Under the pieces are notes generated by a model. It worked only from the letters and a program-made list of their open reading frames with translations. It ran no database searches and had not been told where the DNA came from. Of a DNA stretch of 64,000 bases, positions 43,462 to 54,732 are shown piece by piece (the first letter of the stretch is position 1; every line of letters begins with the position of its first letter). The position numbers and the translations under genes are program-made. Origin of the DNA: ZC4RG30 sp963812195 (lineage in GTDB: Bacteria > Pseudomonadota > Gammaproteobacteria > Steroidobacterales > Steroidobacteraceae); assembly GCA_963812195.1 (NCBI GenBank), contig CAWEUI010000010.1:37158-101157 (forward strand), in the 5' to 3' direction.

Positions 43462-45481
43462 TCATCTGGGTACGCCGGACAAGTGCTGCAGGAAGGCCAC
43501 CGCCGCAGCGCGGTACGCATCGGCATTGGCCTTCTTGCGCAGACCATGGCCTTCGTCCCTGGCCGCCAGATACCAGACCTCGCCACCCTGCGCGCGCACC
43601 ATGGCCTTCATCTGTTCGGATTCGCTGGCCGGCACGCGCGGATCGTTCAGGCCCTGCACGATCAGCAGCGGCTTGCGGATCGATTGCGCATTGGTGAGCG
43701 GTGAGATGGCCGTCAGGAAAGCGCGCATGTCCGGATCGCGTTCGTCGCCGTACTCGGCCCGGCGCAGGTCGCGGCGGTAGCCGGACGTGTTGGTGAGGAA
43801 GCTGACGAAGTTGCTGATGCCGACGATGTCGATGCCGCCGGCCAGCCGGTCGCCGTACTGCACCATCGAGGCAAGCGCCATGTAGCCTCCGTAGGAGCCG
43901 CCCATGACCACCACGCGATTGCGGTCGAAATCCTTGCGGGCATCGATCCACACCAGCAGGGCGCCGATGTCGCGCACCGAGTCCTCGCGCAACCTGCCGT
44001 CATCGAGCTTCAGGAAGCTGCGTCCGTAGCCTGCCGAGCCGCGCACATTCGGTGCCACCACGACATAGCCCAGCTCACCGACCAGGTACTGGCGAAAGGC
44101 ATCCCAGCGCGGCCGGAACTGCGACTCCGGGCCGCCGTGAATGTCGATGATCACCGGATGAGGTCCGGGCGTGGCGGGCCGGAACACGAACGCGGACAGC
44201 AGCCGCTGCTGCCCGCCGTACTGGTCCCAGGTGGGAAACAGCACCAGCTGCGCCGATGCGAGCTTCGCCTGCTCGATGCCGCCCAGTTCAGCCTGCGTCC
44301 AGCGGCGCCAGCGCCACGGTCGGTGGCGCATCCGGTTCACTGGCGGTGACGTCCAGCACGAAGACCTGCGGCGGACTCACCGCGCTTTGCAATGCAATGG
44401 CCAGGCGATCACTGCGATGGTCGAAGGCCAGCTCGTCGATGACGGCTCCCGCCGGCAACGGTGGCAGCAGCACGTCGGCATGCATGGCCAGATCGCGCAG
44501 CACCAGGCGCGAGAGTCCGGACTCGTTGAGGGTGTAGGCCAGGAAGCGCCCATCCGGGGAAATGGCGAATCGCTCCACGTCCCAGCGCGTGTCCGGTGTG
44601 AGCCGCTCGAGCTGGTGCGTGCCCAGATCCAGGTAGTACAGCGCCATGAATTCGCCGCCGCGATCCGAGGTGAAGTACAGGCCGCGCCCGCCGCGCGCGA
44701 AGCGCGCCTCGCCGATGGATACCGGTCCGGCCACGTCGCTCCTGTGCCGGCCTTTGACATCAGGCGGCACGGGTTCGATCGGTGTCTGCTCACCACTGGC
44801 CACGTCCACCAGCAGCAACTGGCTGTCGGTGATGGAGCGGTAGCGGATCACCGCCAGCCGGGTGTCGTCCTGCGACCAGTCCTCCACCTGCAATGCCGCG
44901 CTGCCGCCGGCCAGCAGCAGGCGCGGCGCGGCATCGCTGGCAATGTCGGACAGGTACAGGTCGTTGCTGGAGGCATCGCGCGCATTGCCCGAATAGGCGA
45001 TGCGCCGCCCGTCGTGGGCGAACACAGGCGGGCCGAAGCGCGAGCGGCCATCGGTGAGCAGCCGGTCGGCGCCCCGGGACGGATCATGCAGCCACAGCTG
45101 CATGTTCTCGTCGCCGCCATGGTCCTTGCGATAGACCAGCACGGCGGCATCGTAGGGATGCGTCGCGGCACTGGTGACCGGCTCGACGTCGTTGGTGATC
45201 GTCTCGGGCAGCGCCAGCGGCTTGGCCACGCGCTGCAGCTGCGCCGTGTTCGCCGTGCGCATCGACACCAGCAGGCTGCCGTCGGCCAGCCAGCCGACGA
45301 AGCTCGCGCCGCGCGAGTTCTGCCACCGTGCCAGCGATGGTGTCGTCGGCGGCGCACCCTGCGGAAATCCGTCGTAGATCAGGTTGCCGCGTTCGACGCG
45401 CATGGGCGCCTCATCCACTGCGGCGCCGCAGGCCAGCGCCAGTACAGCAAGCAACAGGACGGGGTGTCGGGCAAAGCTCAT
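43462..45481 (-). CDS. S9 family (prolyl oligopeptidase-like) peptidase, frame broken near 44304
   Basis: A serine peptidase with a signal peptide (about residues 1-21), a beta-propeller of WD/TolB-like blades, and a C-terminal hydrolase domain. The propeller shows repeats such as S-P-D-G-R-F-L-A-Y. The catalytic residues are Ser in G-G-S-Y-G-G-Y, Asp in G-L-N-D-P-R-V-P and His in D-E-G-H-G. The upstream frame (45481 to about 44304) ends A-L-A-P-L-D-A-G and the downstream frame continues R-W-T-Q-A-E-L. One extra base in GCGCCGCTGG explains the break. Corrected length is about 672 residues. Probably an exported acylaminoacyl- or dipeptidyl-peptidase type. Confidence 0.85.
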
Positions 45482-45521
45482 GGGCAGCGATGTTACTCAA
45501 GGTTAAGATGGCCTTTCACAC

Positions 45522-46511
45522 ATGCAGACATTCAACGCATTCCGAATTCACGAGCGCCAGGCCGGAATCGAGCAGCTGGCGCTGGATGATCTGTCGGCCG
45601 GCGAAGTCACCATCCGTGTGCACTGGTCGGGCATCAACTACAAGGACGCACTGGCCGGAACCGGCAAGGGGCGCATCCTGCGGCGCTTTCCGCTGGTGGG
45701 CGGGGTCGACCTGGCCGGCGTCGTGACGGCGTCCAGCGATCCGGCAACGGTGGTGGGCGAGCCGGTGGTGGTGACCGGATGCGGGCTGTCCGAAACACGC
45801 GATGGCGGCTACGCCGAATACGCGCGCGTGCCCGCCGAGGCCGTCGTCAAGCTGCCGGACTCACTCAGTCCGCGCGCGGCGATGGCCGTGGGCACCGCCG
45901 GATTCGCCGCAGCGCTGGCCATCACGCGACTCGAACACAACGGCCTGGCCCCCGGCCAGGGGCCGGTGGCGGTCAGCGGCGCCACCGGCGGCGTCGGCCT
46001 GCTGGCCATGGACATGCTTTCGCGCCGCGGTTACGAAGTGGTGGCACTCACGCGCAAAGCCGCAAGCCAGGCGCTGCTGCAGCGGGTGGGCGCGGCCCGG
46101 GTGCAGCTGCTGGATGCGCGCGCGCTGACAACCCGGCCGCTGGAATCCGAATGCTGGGCCGGCGCCATCGACAACGTGGGTGGCGCACTGTTGTCCTGGC
46201 TGCTGCGCGGCACGCGCATGCACGGCAGCGTGGCATCCGTGGGCCTGGCCGGCAACGCCGAACTGAATGTGAGCGTGATGCCGTTCATCCTGCGCGGCGT
46301 GAACCTGCTGGGCATCAATTCCTCGGCAACCCCACGCGCGCAACGACTGGCCATCTGGCGCCGCATCGCCGGGGATCTGGCGCCACGGCACCTGGAGGAC
46401 ATCGTGACGCGCACCGTGCCGCTGGCGGGGCTGGCCCAGGCATTCGATTCCATCCTTGCCGGCACCAATACCGGCCGCACGCTGGTGCACATCCATGACG
46501 ACGATCGCTGA
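45522..46511 (+). CDS. AcuI/YhdH-type quinone oxidoreductase (acrylyl-CoA reductase family)
   Basis: A 329-residue medium-chain dehydrogenase/reductase without zinc ligands. The fold markers are W-S-G-I-N-Y-K-D-A-L-A near the N-terminus, G-V-D-L-A-G-V-V, and the NADPH-binding segment V-S-G-A-T-G-G-V-G-L-L-A. This pattern is close to E. coli AcuI, which reduces acrylyl-CoA with NADPH and is often annotated as YhdH. Substrate in this organism is inferred only. The 3' end overlaps the next gene by 17 bases. Confidence 0.88.
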   Translation: MQTFNAFRIHERQAGIEQLALDDLSAGEVTIRVHWSGINYKDALAGTGKGRILRRFPLVGGVDLAGVVTASSDPATVVGEPVVVTGCGLSETRDGGYAEYARVPAEAVVKLPDSLSPRAAMAVGTAGFAAALAITRLEHNGLAPGQGPVAVSGATGGVGLLAMDMLSRRGYEVVALTRKAASQALLQRVGAARVQLLDARALTTRPLESECWAGAIDNVGGALLSWLLRGTRMHGSVASVGLAGNAELNVSVMPFILRGVNLLGINSSATPRAQRLAIWRRIAGDLAPRHLEDIVTRTVPLAGLAQAFDSILAGTNTGRTLVHIHDDDR

Positions 46512-47028
46512 CCGCAACGCTGTCGCGCGCGGGCGCATGCTGGTGGTGACGGGCATGCTGCTCGAGGCGCTGCATGAACCGGGTGCCGAAGCCGTGCTCG
46601 CCACGCTGAAGCCCGCGGACATGCGCCCCGGCGGGGCACGCGTGCCGGGCACCTCGTACGAACTGGAAGCACCGCTGGCGGCGCAGGTGATGCAATCGCT
46701 GCTCGCCCGACGCGGCGGCCACGCGGATGCATTGCTGGCCGCCCTGGCCGAAGCCGACATCGCCGGTCGCTTTGCCGTGCTGAAGGGCACCGAGCCGCCC
46801 CGGCTTGCGTCGCTGTATCCGTTCTGTACCGCCGATACGGCCGCGGCCGGTGCCGAGACACTGGAAACGGCAATCAAGCGGCTGTACGTGGCGGCGAACC
46901 GGATCTTCACGCTGACGCAGATGCGCCGCATCGATGCGCAGTGCTTCGAATGGAAGGAACATCCGCAAACCCTGGACGCGATGCCGGTGCAGCAGTTCGT
47001 GGCGCGCTGGGTACGCAATACGCCGTGA
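46495..47028 (+). CDS. Hypothetical protein, 177 aa
   Basis: Family not recognised. The 177-residue product is helical and alanine-rich, with no signal peptide. A stretch R-L-A-S-L-Y-P-F-C-T-A-D-T and a C-terminal Q-x-C-F-E-W-K-E-H-P segment are notable. Its ATG lies inside the end of the AcuI-type gene and its stop overlaps the rsmG start (GTGA), so it is tightly embedded in an operon. This supports a real gene. The coding bias is like its neighbours. Confidence 0.65.
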   Translation: MTTIADRNAVARGRMLVVTGMLLEALHEPGAEAVLATLKPADMRPGGARVPGTSYELEAPLAAQVMQSLLARRGGHADALLAALAEADIAGRFAVLKGTEPPRLASLYPFCTADTAAAGAETLETAIKRLYVAANRIFTLTQMRRIDAQCFEWKEHPQTLDAMPVQQFVARWVRNTP

Positions 47029-47669
47029 GTGATTCCGGCGCGCGGCTGCGCGCGGGTGCCGCGGTGTTCGGGTTGAGGCTCAGCGATGCGCAGCTCGCGC
47101 AGTTCGCACGACTTGTCGACGAGCTGGTCAAGTGGAACAAGGCCTACAACCTCACGGCCATCACCGCGCCGGAGCAGATCCTCACGCACCATCTGCTGGA
47201 TTCGCTGGCGGCGCAGCCGGGGCTGTCCGGCGCGCGCATCGCCGACGTCGGCACCGGCGCCGGCTTTCCGGGTCTGGCGCTGGCCATCGTCGAGCCCGCG
47301 CGGCAGTTCACGCTCATCGACTCGGCCGACAAGAAGCTGCGCTTCGTGGATCACGCAGCGCGCGCGCTGGGGCTGGCCAACGTGCGCACCTGGCACGGGC
47401 GCGCCGAGCAATACGACGGGGCGCCTTTCGATACCGTGATCGCGCGTGCCTTCGCGCCACTGCCACGACTGCTGGCCCTGGTGGCCCCGTTGGCCGGGCC
47501 TGAAACCCGGGTTATCGCCATGAAGGGGCGCTGGCCGCCGCAAGGCACCAGTCCGGAGGCCGGCGCGCTGCCGGAGGGCTGGCATGTCGAACAGGTACGG
47601 CCGGTCACCGTGCCCGGCCTGGAGGAGGCGCGCCACCTCATTCTGCTGCGGCGTAGCGGCGTTCCGTGA
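47025..47669 (+). CDS. rsmG: 16S rRNA (guanine(527)-N7)-methyltransferase
   Basis: The 214-residue SAM-dependent enzyme methylates G527 of 16S rRNA, and its loss gives low-level streptomycin resistance. The family pattern is visible: V-K-W-N-K-A-Y-N-L-T-A-I near residue 45, H-H-L-L-D-S-L, the SAM loop V-G-T-G-A-G-F-P-G-L, and V-I-A-R-A-F-A-P-L. It starts at a GTG overlapping the upstream stop. It precedes parA, the usual gidB-parAB order. Confidence 0.94.
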   Translation: MSDSGARLRAGAAVFGLRLSDAQLAQFARLVDELVKWNKAYNLTAITAPEQILTHHLLDSLAAQPGLSGARIADVGTGAGFPGLALAIVEPARQFTLIDSADKKLRFVDHAARALGLANVRTWHGRAEQYDGAPFDTVIARAFAPLPRLLALVAPLAGPETRVIAMKGRWPPQGTSPEAGALPEGWHVEQVRPVTVPGLEEARHLILLRRSGVP

Positions 47670-47707
47670 CGCTGGGGGCGGCACTGGCCTAGACTCCCCG
47701 CCTGCCA

Positions 47708-48529
47708 ATGAAAAGCAAGCGCGTCATCGCCATCGCCAACCAGAAGGGCGGGGTCGGCAAGACCACCACAGCCGTGAACCTGGCCGCCTCGCTGGCGGCC
47801 ACGCAGCGGCGCGTGCTGCTGGTGGACCTGGACCCGCAGGGCAATGCCACGATGGGTTGCGGCGTGGAGAAGTCCGCGGTCGAGAACGGCAGCTGTGAAG
47901 TCCTGCTGGGCGAGTGCTCGGCCAGCGAGGCCATCCTTCCGGTTGTCGGCGACAGCTTCTTCCTGATCCCCAGCAATCAGGACCTGACTTCGGCCGAGGT
48001 GCGGTTGCTGGCCCTGGAAGACAGCCGTGAATCGCGCCTGCGCGAGGCACTGGCGCCGGTGCGCGGGGACTTCGACCTGATCCTGATCGACTGCCCGCCG
48101 GCGCTGAACATGCTGACGCTGAACGCGCTGGTGGCGGCCGACGGCGTGATCGTGCCGATGCAGTGCGAGTACTACGCACTGGAAGGCCTGTCGGCGCTGT
48201 CATCCACCATCGAACAGGTGCGCGAGGCGGTGAACCCCGGCCTGCGCATCGAGGGTATCCTGCGCACGATGTTCGATCCGCGCTCCAATCTTTCCAATGA
48301 AGTGAGCGCGCAACTGCTCGAGCACTTCGGCGACGTGGTGTTCCGCACCGTGATTCCACGCAATGTACGCCTGGCCGAAGCTCCGTCCTTCGGCAAGCCG
48401 GTGCTGCTGCACGACAAGGATTCGCGCGGGGCGCTGGCTTATCTGGCACTGGCCGGCGAGATGATCCGCCGCGAGGAAGAGACGCTGGATGGCGCGCACG
48501 GGCAGCTCGATACGGGGCAGCAGGCGTGA
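47708..48529 (+). CDS. parA: Chromosome-partitioning ATPase ParA (Soj)
   Basis: The 273-residue ATPase moves the origin region during segregation together with ParB at parS sites. The deviant Walker A is N-Q-K-G-G-V-G-K-T-T at about residues 12-21, Walker A' is V-D-L-D-P-Q-G-N, and I-D-C-P-P-A follows. There is no N-terminal DNA-binding extension, so it is the chromosomal type. The stop overlaps the parB start by four bases. Position between rsmG and the atp genes suggests proximity to the replication origin in related chromosomes. Confidence 0.95.
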   Translation: MKSKRVIAIANQKGGVGKTTTAVNLAASLAATQRRVLLVDLDPQGNATMGCGVEKSAVENGSCEVLLGECSASEAILPVVGDSFFLIPSNQDLTSAEVRLLALEDSRESRLREALAPVRGDFDLILIDCPPALNMLTLNALVAADGVIVPMQCEYYALEGLSALSSTIEQVREAVNPGLRIEGILRTMFDPRSNLSNEVSAQLLEHFGDVVFRTVIPRNVRLAEAPSFGKPVLLHDKDSRGALAYLALAGEMIRREEETLDGAHGQLDTGQQA

Positions 48530-49480
48530 CGCAGAAGAAGTCTCATCTGGGCCGCGGACTGGCCGACCTGCTCGGTGCGTCCAAGGCACGCGCGGCGACG
48601 CCCAGCGCACCGGTACCGATCACACCCCCGGCCGCGCCACCGGCTGCGGCTGGCAAGGCCACGCCGCGCGGCGACGAGCTGGCGCACCTGCCCATGGACG
48701 CGCTGGCGCGCGGCAAGTACCAGCCGCGCAGCGACCTGCGTCAGGAAACATTGCAGGAACTGGCGATCTCGATCCGCAACCAGGGCGTGATCCAGCCGAT
48801 CGTGGTGCGTCCACTGCGCGATGCGGCGCCGGGCGCGCCGCAATTCGAGATCATCGCCGGCGAACGCCGCTGGCGCGCCGCGCAGATCGCCGGCCTCACC
48901 ACGATTCCGGCGGTGATCCGCCCGGTGCCGGACGAGGCCGCCATCGCGATGGCGCTGATCGAGAACATCCAGCGCGAGAACCTCAATCCGCTGGAAGAGG
49001 CGCGCGCACTGGAGCGCCTGATCGCCGAGTTCGGCGTCACGCACGAGCAGGCCGCCGATGCGGTGGGCCGCTCGCGTGCCGCGGTGAGCAATCTGCTGCG
49101 GCTGTTGCAGCTGGCGCCGGAAGTGGCCGACATGGTGGAGAAGCGTCAGCTGGAAATGGGACATGCCCGTGCGCTGCTGGGTTTGTCGAACCGGCGCGAG
49201 CAGCTGGCTGCTGCCCAGCGCGTGCTGCGCGAGAATCTCTCGGTGCGCGACACCGAGGCGCTGGTCCGGGCACTGCTGACGCCCGCACAGAAGGGTTCAA
49301 AGGGCACGGTCGCTGCGACGCAGCATGGCGATCCCAACGTGCGTGCACTGCAGCAGGACCTGGCCGAGCGGCTCGGCGCCAAGGTATTGATTCAACAGGG
49401 TTCGGAAGGGCGAGGGGCGGCTGGTCATCGCCTACAACAGCCTCGACGAACTGGACGGAATCCTGGGCCATATCAAGTGA
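48526..49480 (+). CDS. parB: Chromosome-partitioning protein ParB, frame broken near 49409
   Basis: A parS-binding CTPase partner of ParA. After an N-terminal G-L-G-R-G-L-A-D-L-L-like segment come a nuclease-like domain with Y-Q-P-R and G-E-R-R-W-R-A-A, then I-E-N-I-Q-R-E-N-L-N-P-L-E-E-A and a helix-turn-helix region. The end (G-R-L-V-I-A-Y-N-S-L-D-E-L) reads in the next frame, reached if one G of the run at 49408-49410 is removed. The true stop is then TGA at 49478-49480 and length is about 317. The GTG start overlaps parA. Confidence 0.9.
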
Positions 49481-49514
49481 TTGACGATAGCCGCTGCACG
49501 GGCAGCGATTCTCC

Positions 49515-49543
49515 TTGAGTTGCCTATAGGCGGTTCATATAAT
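49515..49543 (+). promoter_or_regulatory. Sigma-70 promoter of the atp operon
   Basis: TTGAGT (49515-49520) and TATAAT (49538-49543) are separated by exactly 17 bases, a near-consensus promoter. About 77 bases follow before atpI. It lies just after the parB stop, so ATP synthase need not depend on parAB transcription. Confidence 0.75.
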
Positions 49544-49620
49544 GCCGCCGCCTCGTCGAACTGGCTGCACCGGCAGCCAACGAGGATCCGTCAAGTCCAA
49601 GCAAGATCTTCAGGAGCTGC

Positions 49621-50034
49621 ATGGTGGCGGCAGTTGAACTGCCGGGCCTGCGGCGCGTCGCCTACGGCGTCGTGCTGGCGCAGGCGGTGCTAACAGCGTT
49701 GATAGCCGCGCTTTGCTTCATGCTGTGGGGCCGCTGGGCGGCTTTGTCTGCGGGGCTGGGCGGCGGCATCGGCACCGTCGGGGGCCTGGCCCTCGCGCTG
49801 GTCGTGTTCCGCAAGGGGTCGCGCGAACTGACGGAGCTGGTGCGGGCGTTTTACGTCGGTGAAGCGGCGAAATTTGGTGTGACGATTGTCCTGTTCGTGG
49901 TGGTGCTCGCTACCATGAAGGGGATACTGGTACCCGGAGCGTTGTTCGGCGCGTTTGTCGCCGCGTTCATGGTGCATTGGGTGGTCCTGCCAGGCGCGAT
50001 GCGCCGGCTGGACAGTGGTCAGAAGAGCGGTTGA
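49621..50034 (+). CDS. atpI: ATP synthase subunit I (AtpI)
   Basis: A 137-residue membrane protein with four hydrophobic segments. It is the first gene of the operon, where AtpI helps assemble the c-ring or supplies Mg2+. Sequence conservation is low in this family. The position, size and the pairs of hydrophobic helices (V-L-A-Q-A-V-L-T-A-L and F-G-V-T-I-V-L-F-V-V-V) support the call. GGAGC precedes the ATG. Confidence 0.82.
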   Translation: MVAAVELPGLRRVAYGVVLAQAVLTALIAALCFMLWGRWAALSAGLGGGIGTVGGLALALVVFRKGSRELTELVRAFYVGEAAKFGVTIVLFVVVLATMKGILVPGALFGAFVAAFMVHWVVLPGAMRRLDSGQKSG

Positions 50035-50067
50035 TCTTGGTGGGAAGAGGGACGGGTCCAACACATC

Positions 50068-50925
50068 ATGTCTGAACATGAAGCGGTGAGCACGGGCGAG
50101 TACATCCGCCACCACATCACGTTCCTGTCCAACAAGGAACCGACCGGGGTCATCGATTTTTCCATCGTCAACTGGGACAGCCTGTTCTGGTCGGTGCTGC
50201 TGGCGCTGGTGTTCGTCGGAATCTTCTACCTGGCCGCGCGCAAGGCCACGGCCGGAGTTCCCGGCAAGGCACAGAATTTCATCGAGTTCGTCGTCGAGTT
50301 CGTCGATGGGCTGGTGCGCGAGAACTACCACGGTACCAGCAAGCTGATCGCGCCGATGGCTTTGACCATCTTCTGCTGGGTGTTCCTGTTCAACACAATG
50401 GATATCGTGCCGGTGGACTTCTTCCCGGCAGCGGCCGAGGGCATCGGGCTATCGCACATGAAGGTAGTGCCTTCGACCGACCTGAACGTGGTGTTCGGCC
50501 TTTCGATCACCGTGTTCATACTGATCATCTACTACAGCATCCGCTTCAAGGGCCTGGGCGGATTCCTTGGCGAAATGACACTGCACCCGTTCCAGTCCAA
50601 GAACCTGTTTGTTCAGATACTGATCGTGCCGTTCAATTTCGTTCTGGAATTCGTGCCTTTCGTGGCCAAGCCCATCTCACTGGCGCTGCGTCTGTACGGC
50701 AACATGTTCGCGGGCGAGATGATCTTCATATTGCTCGCGTTGTTCACGTTGTCGATGGGGTTCCACAGTCTGGCGGGCTTCGGTGCCTGGGGCTGGGTGT
50801 TGGCGCAGCTGGGGTTGGGTTCGCTTTGGGCGGTGTTTCACTTCCTGATCGGTGCCCTGCAGGCATTCATCTTCATGATTCTGACGGTGATCTACCTGAG
50901 CCTGGCCAGCGAGAAGTCCCACTAG
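50068..50925 (+). CDS. atpB: ATP synthase subunit a
   Basis: The 285-residue Fo subunit forms the proton half-channels. The essential arginine is in S-L-A-L-R-L-Y-G-N-M-F-A-G-E, which is nearly invariant. The N-terminal E-Y-I-x-H-H-I-T-F and the last helix region are typical of gammaproteobacterial subunit a. About five membrane segments are visible. Located in the normal order after atpI. Confidence 0.96.
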   Translation: MSEHEAVSTGEYIRHHITFLSNKEPTGVIDFSIVNWDSLFWSVLLALVFVGIFYLAARKATAGVPGKAQNFIEFVVEFVDGLVRENYHGTSKLIAPMALTIFCWVFLFNTMDIVPVDFFPAAAEGIGLSHMKVVPSTDLNVVFGLSITVFILIIYYSIRFKGLGGFLGEMTLHPFQSKNLFVQILIVPFNFVLEFVPFVAKPISLALRLYGNMFAGEMIFILLALFTLSMGFHSLAGFGAWGWVLAQLGLGSLWAVFHFLIGALQAFIFMILTVIYLSLASEKSH

Positions 50926-50975
50926 GCGCGGTTCATTCACGGACATCGATTCGACGATTCTTCCTGGAGGAAATG

Positions 50976-51239
50976 ATGGAAATTGCAAGCGTACAAGGCA
51001 TGACGGCCCTCGCGGTGGGCATCATCTTCGGTCTGGGCGCACTGGGAACCGCCATTGGTTTCGGTGTGCTGGGTGGCAAGCTGCTCGAGGGCTCCGCGCG
51101 CCAGCCGGAACTGGGCCCCATGCTGCTGGGTCGCTTCTTCGTGGTCGCGGCGTTCGTGGACGCGGTGGCGATGATCGGTATCGGTTTCGCGCTGTTCTTC
51201 ACGTTTGCGAACCCGTTCCTCGCGGGTGTAACGCAGTAA
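50976..51239 (+). CDS. atpE: ATP synthase subunit c
   Basis: An 87-residue hairpin of two membrane helices forming the rotating ring. The proton-binding aspartate is in A-F-V-D-A-V-A-M-I-G, and the second helix has no Gln/Glu/Ser-Thr set for sodium, so protons are the coupling ion. The loop carries A-R-Q-P-E. Of the tandem ATGs at 50973 and 50976, the second has better spacing from GGAGG. Confidence 0.95.
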   Translation: MEIASVQGMTALAVGIIFGLGALGTAIGFGVLGGKLLEGSARQPELGPMLLGRFFVVAAFVDAVAMIGIGFALFFTFANPFLAGVTQ

Positions 51240-51258
51240 CAGACTTCCGGAGTCCGAC

Positions 51259-51729
51259 GTGAACATCAATCTCACGCTGGTCATTCAGATGGTGGTGTTC
51301 GCACTGCTGGTCTGGTTCACCATGAAGTTCCTGTGGCCGATGATCCTCGGTCCGATGGAAGAGCGCGCAAAGAAGATCGCGCTTGGCCTGGCTGCCGCCG
51401 AGAAGGGCCAGCAGGACTTCGCGCAGGCCGAGGAACGCGCCGCCGCCGTGATCGATGAGGCGCACCAGCGCGCCAACCAGATCATCGATGCCGCGTCCAA
51501 GCGTTCCAACGAGATCGTGGAGGCCGCCAGGCAGAGCGCGCAGACCGAGGGCGAGCGGCTGATCGCCTCCGCCAAGCAGCAGATCGAGCTGGAAGCCTCC
51601 AAGGCGCGCGAGGAACTGCGCAAGCAGGTCGCCGAGCTGACCGTGCGCAGCGCCGCCAAGGTGCTGGGCCGCGAGATCGACGCCAGCAAGCACGCGGACA
51701 TCCTGGGCAAGCTGGCCACGGAGATCTGA
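51259..51729 (+). CDS. atpF: ATP synthase subunit b
   Basis: The 156-residue peripheral stalk subunit has one N-terminal membrane helix (N-L-T-L-V-I-Q-M-V-V-F-A) followed by a long Ala/Glu/Lys/Arg-rich helix that dimerises. The early F-x-M-K-F-L-W-P and the A-E-A-A-K-A-like heptads match E. coli AtpF, and the length is identical to its 156 residues. It is the only b-type gene seen. Confidence 0.95.
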   Translation: MNINLTLVIQMVVFALLVWFTMKFLWPMILGPMEERAKKIALGLAAAEKGQQDFAQAEERAAAVIDEAHQRANQIIDAASKRSNEIVEAARQSAQTEGERLIASAKQQIELEASKAREELRKQVAELTVRSAAKVLGREIDASKHADILGKLATEI

Positions 51730-51736
51730 GGCAGCC

Positions 51737-52273
51737 ATGGCAGATCGTCTCACCGTCGCGCGCCCCTACGCCAAGGCCGCCTTCGCGCAGGCCAGCACGG
51801 ACGAGCGGCTGGCCGCCTGGTCCGGCGCGCTGGCGCGCGCCGCCTTGGCGGTGAGCGATGCGCGCGTGCGGGCGCTGTTCGGCAGCCCGAAAGTGACCGC
51901 GGCGCAACTGGCCGAGCTGGTTGCCGGCGTGGCCGGCAGCGAGCTGGACGAGAAGGGCCGCAACTTCATCGGGCTGCTGGCCGAGAACAAGCGCCTGCCG
52001 TTCCTGCCGGAAATCTCGCAGATCTTCGACGGGCTCAAGGACGACGCCGAGCGCGTGGTCGACGTGCACATCACCTCCGCCGTGGAGCTGCCGGCCGCCG
52101 AAGGCGCGAAGCTCACCGAAGCGCTGGCGAAGCGCTTCGCGCGCAAGGTGCGCGTCGAGTCCGACATCGACCCTTCATTGATCGGCGGCGCCGTGGTGCG
52201 TGCCGGCGATCTGACCATCGACGGGTCCGTGAAGGCGCGCCTGGCGCGCCTGGCACGGGATCTCACCGCCTAA
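51737..52273 (+). CDS. atpH: ATP synthase subunit delta
   Basis: The 178-residue subunit links the peripheral stalk to F1. It starts T-V-A-R-P-Y-A-K-A-A-F and ends with the typical G-A-V-V-R-A-G-D-L-T-I-D-G-S segment followed by R-L. Length agrees with E. coli AtpH (177). It lies 7 bases after atpF. Confidence 0.95.
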   Translation: MADRLTVARPYAKAAFAQASTDERLAAWSGALARAALAVSDARVRALFGSPKVTAAQLAELVAGVAGSELDEKGRNFIGLLAENKRLPFLPEISQIFDGLKDDAERVVDVHITSAVELPAAEGAKLTEALAKRFARKVRVESDIDPSLIGGAVVRAGDLTIDGSVKARLARLARDLTA

Positions 52274-52296
52274 GTTTCAATTACAGGTAACGAGTC

Positions 52297-53836
<1,540 letters not shown>

Positions 53837-53843
53837 GCGCGCG

Positions 53844-54704
53844 ATGGCCGGCACCAAGGAAATCCGCAACCAGATCGCGAGTGTGAAGAGCACTCAGAAG
53901 ATCACCAAGGCCATGCAGATGGTCGCGACCAGCAAGATGCGTCGCGCCCAGGACCGCATGAAGCTGGCGCGGCCCTACGCCGAGAAGATGCGCATCGTGA
54001 TCGGCAACCTGCACCACGCCAATCCGGACTACCGTCCGGCGCTGATGGCGGTGCGCGAGCCGCAGAACGTGGGCTTCATCGTCGTGTCCTCCGACCGCGG
54101 CCTGGCCGGCGGCCTGAACGCGAACATTTTCCGCGCCACGCTCAATGCCGTGAAGGAATGGCAGGACAAGGGCGTGGGCGTGCATCTGAACCTGATCGGC
54201 ACCAAGGGCATCGCGTTCTTCCGCCGCCTGACGCTGCCAGTGATGGCCAGCGTCTCGGGCCTGGGCGACAAGCCGCATGTGAACGATCTGATCGGCAGCG
54301 TGAAGGTCATGCTCGACGCCTACCGCGAGGGCAAGCTCGACCGGCTGTTCCTGATCCATGCCGAGTTCGTGAACACCATGACGCAGAAGCCCAGCGTGGA
54401 GCAGCTGCTGCCGGTGGTCCCCTCGGACAAGGCCGGCCTGCAGGAGCACTGGGACTACATCTACGAGCCATCGGCCGGCGACATTCTCGACGGTCTGCTG
54501 ATGCGCTACGTGGAATCGCAGGTATACCGCGGCGTGGTGGAGAACGTGGCCAGCGAAATGGCGGCGCGCATGGTCGCGATGAAGGCCGCCACCGACAACG
54601 CGGGCAAGCTCATCGATGAGCTGCAGCTCGTCTACAACAAGGCCCGCCAGGCCGCGATCACCAAGGAACTCGCGGAGATCGTCGGCGGCGCGGCAGCGGT
54701 CTGA
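53844..54704 (+). CDS. atpG: ATP synthase subunit gamma
   Basis: The 286-residue central shaft subunit begins G-T-K-E-I-R-N-Q-I-A-S-V-K-S-T-Q-K-I-T-K-A-M and ends with R-Q-A-A-I-T-K-E-L-x-E-I-V-G-G-A, both almost invariant. It contains S-D-R-G-L-A-G-G-L-N, the conserved DRGLCG-type segment. Located 7 bases after atpA. Confidence 0.96.
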   Translation: MAGTKEIRNQIASVKSTQKITKAMQMVATSKMRRAQDRMKLARPYAEKMRIVIGNLHHANPDYRPALMAVREPQNVGFIVVSSDRGLAGGLNANIFRATLNAVKEWQDKGVGVHLNLIGTKGIAFFRRLTLPVMASVSGLGDKPHVNDLIGSVKVMLDAYREGKLDRLFLIHAEFVNTMTQKPSVEQLLPVVPSDKAGLQEHWDYIYEPSAGDILDGLLMRYVESQVYRGVVENVASEMAARMVAMKAATDNAGKLIDELQLVYNKARQAAITKELAEIVGGAAAV

Positions 54705-54732
54705 GACCGCAGGAATTTTCGAGGAAACAGCA

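Noticed and set aside
47025..50034. Replication origin or parS site near parAB
   Set aside because: No DnaA-box cluster or TGTTTCACGTGAAACA-like parS was seen between rsmG and atpI.
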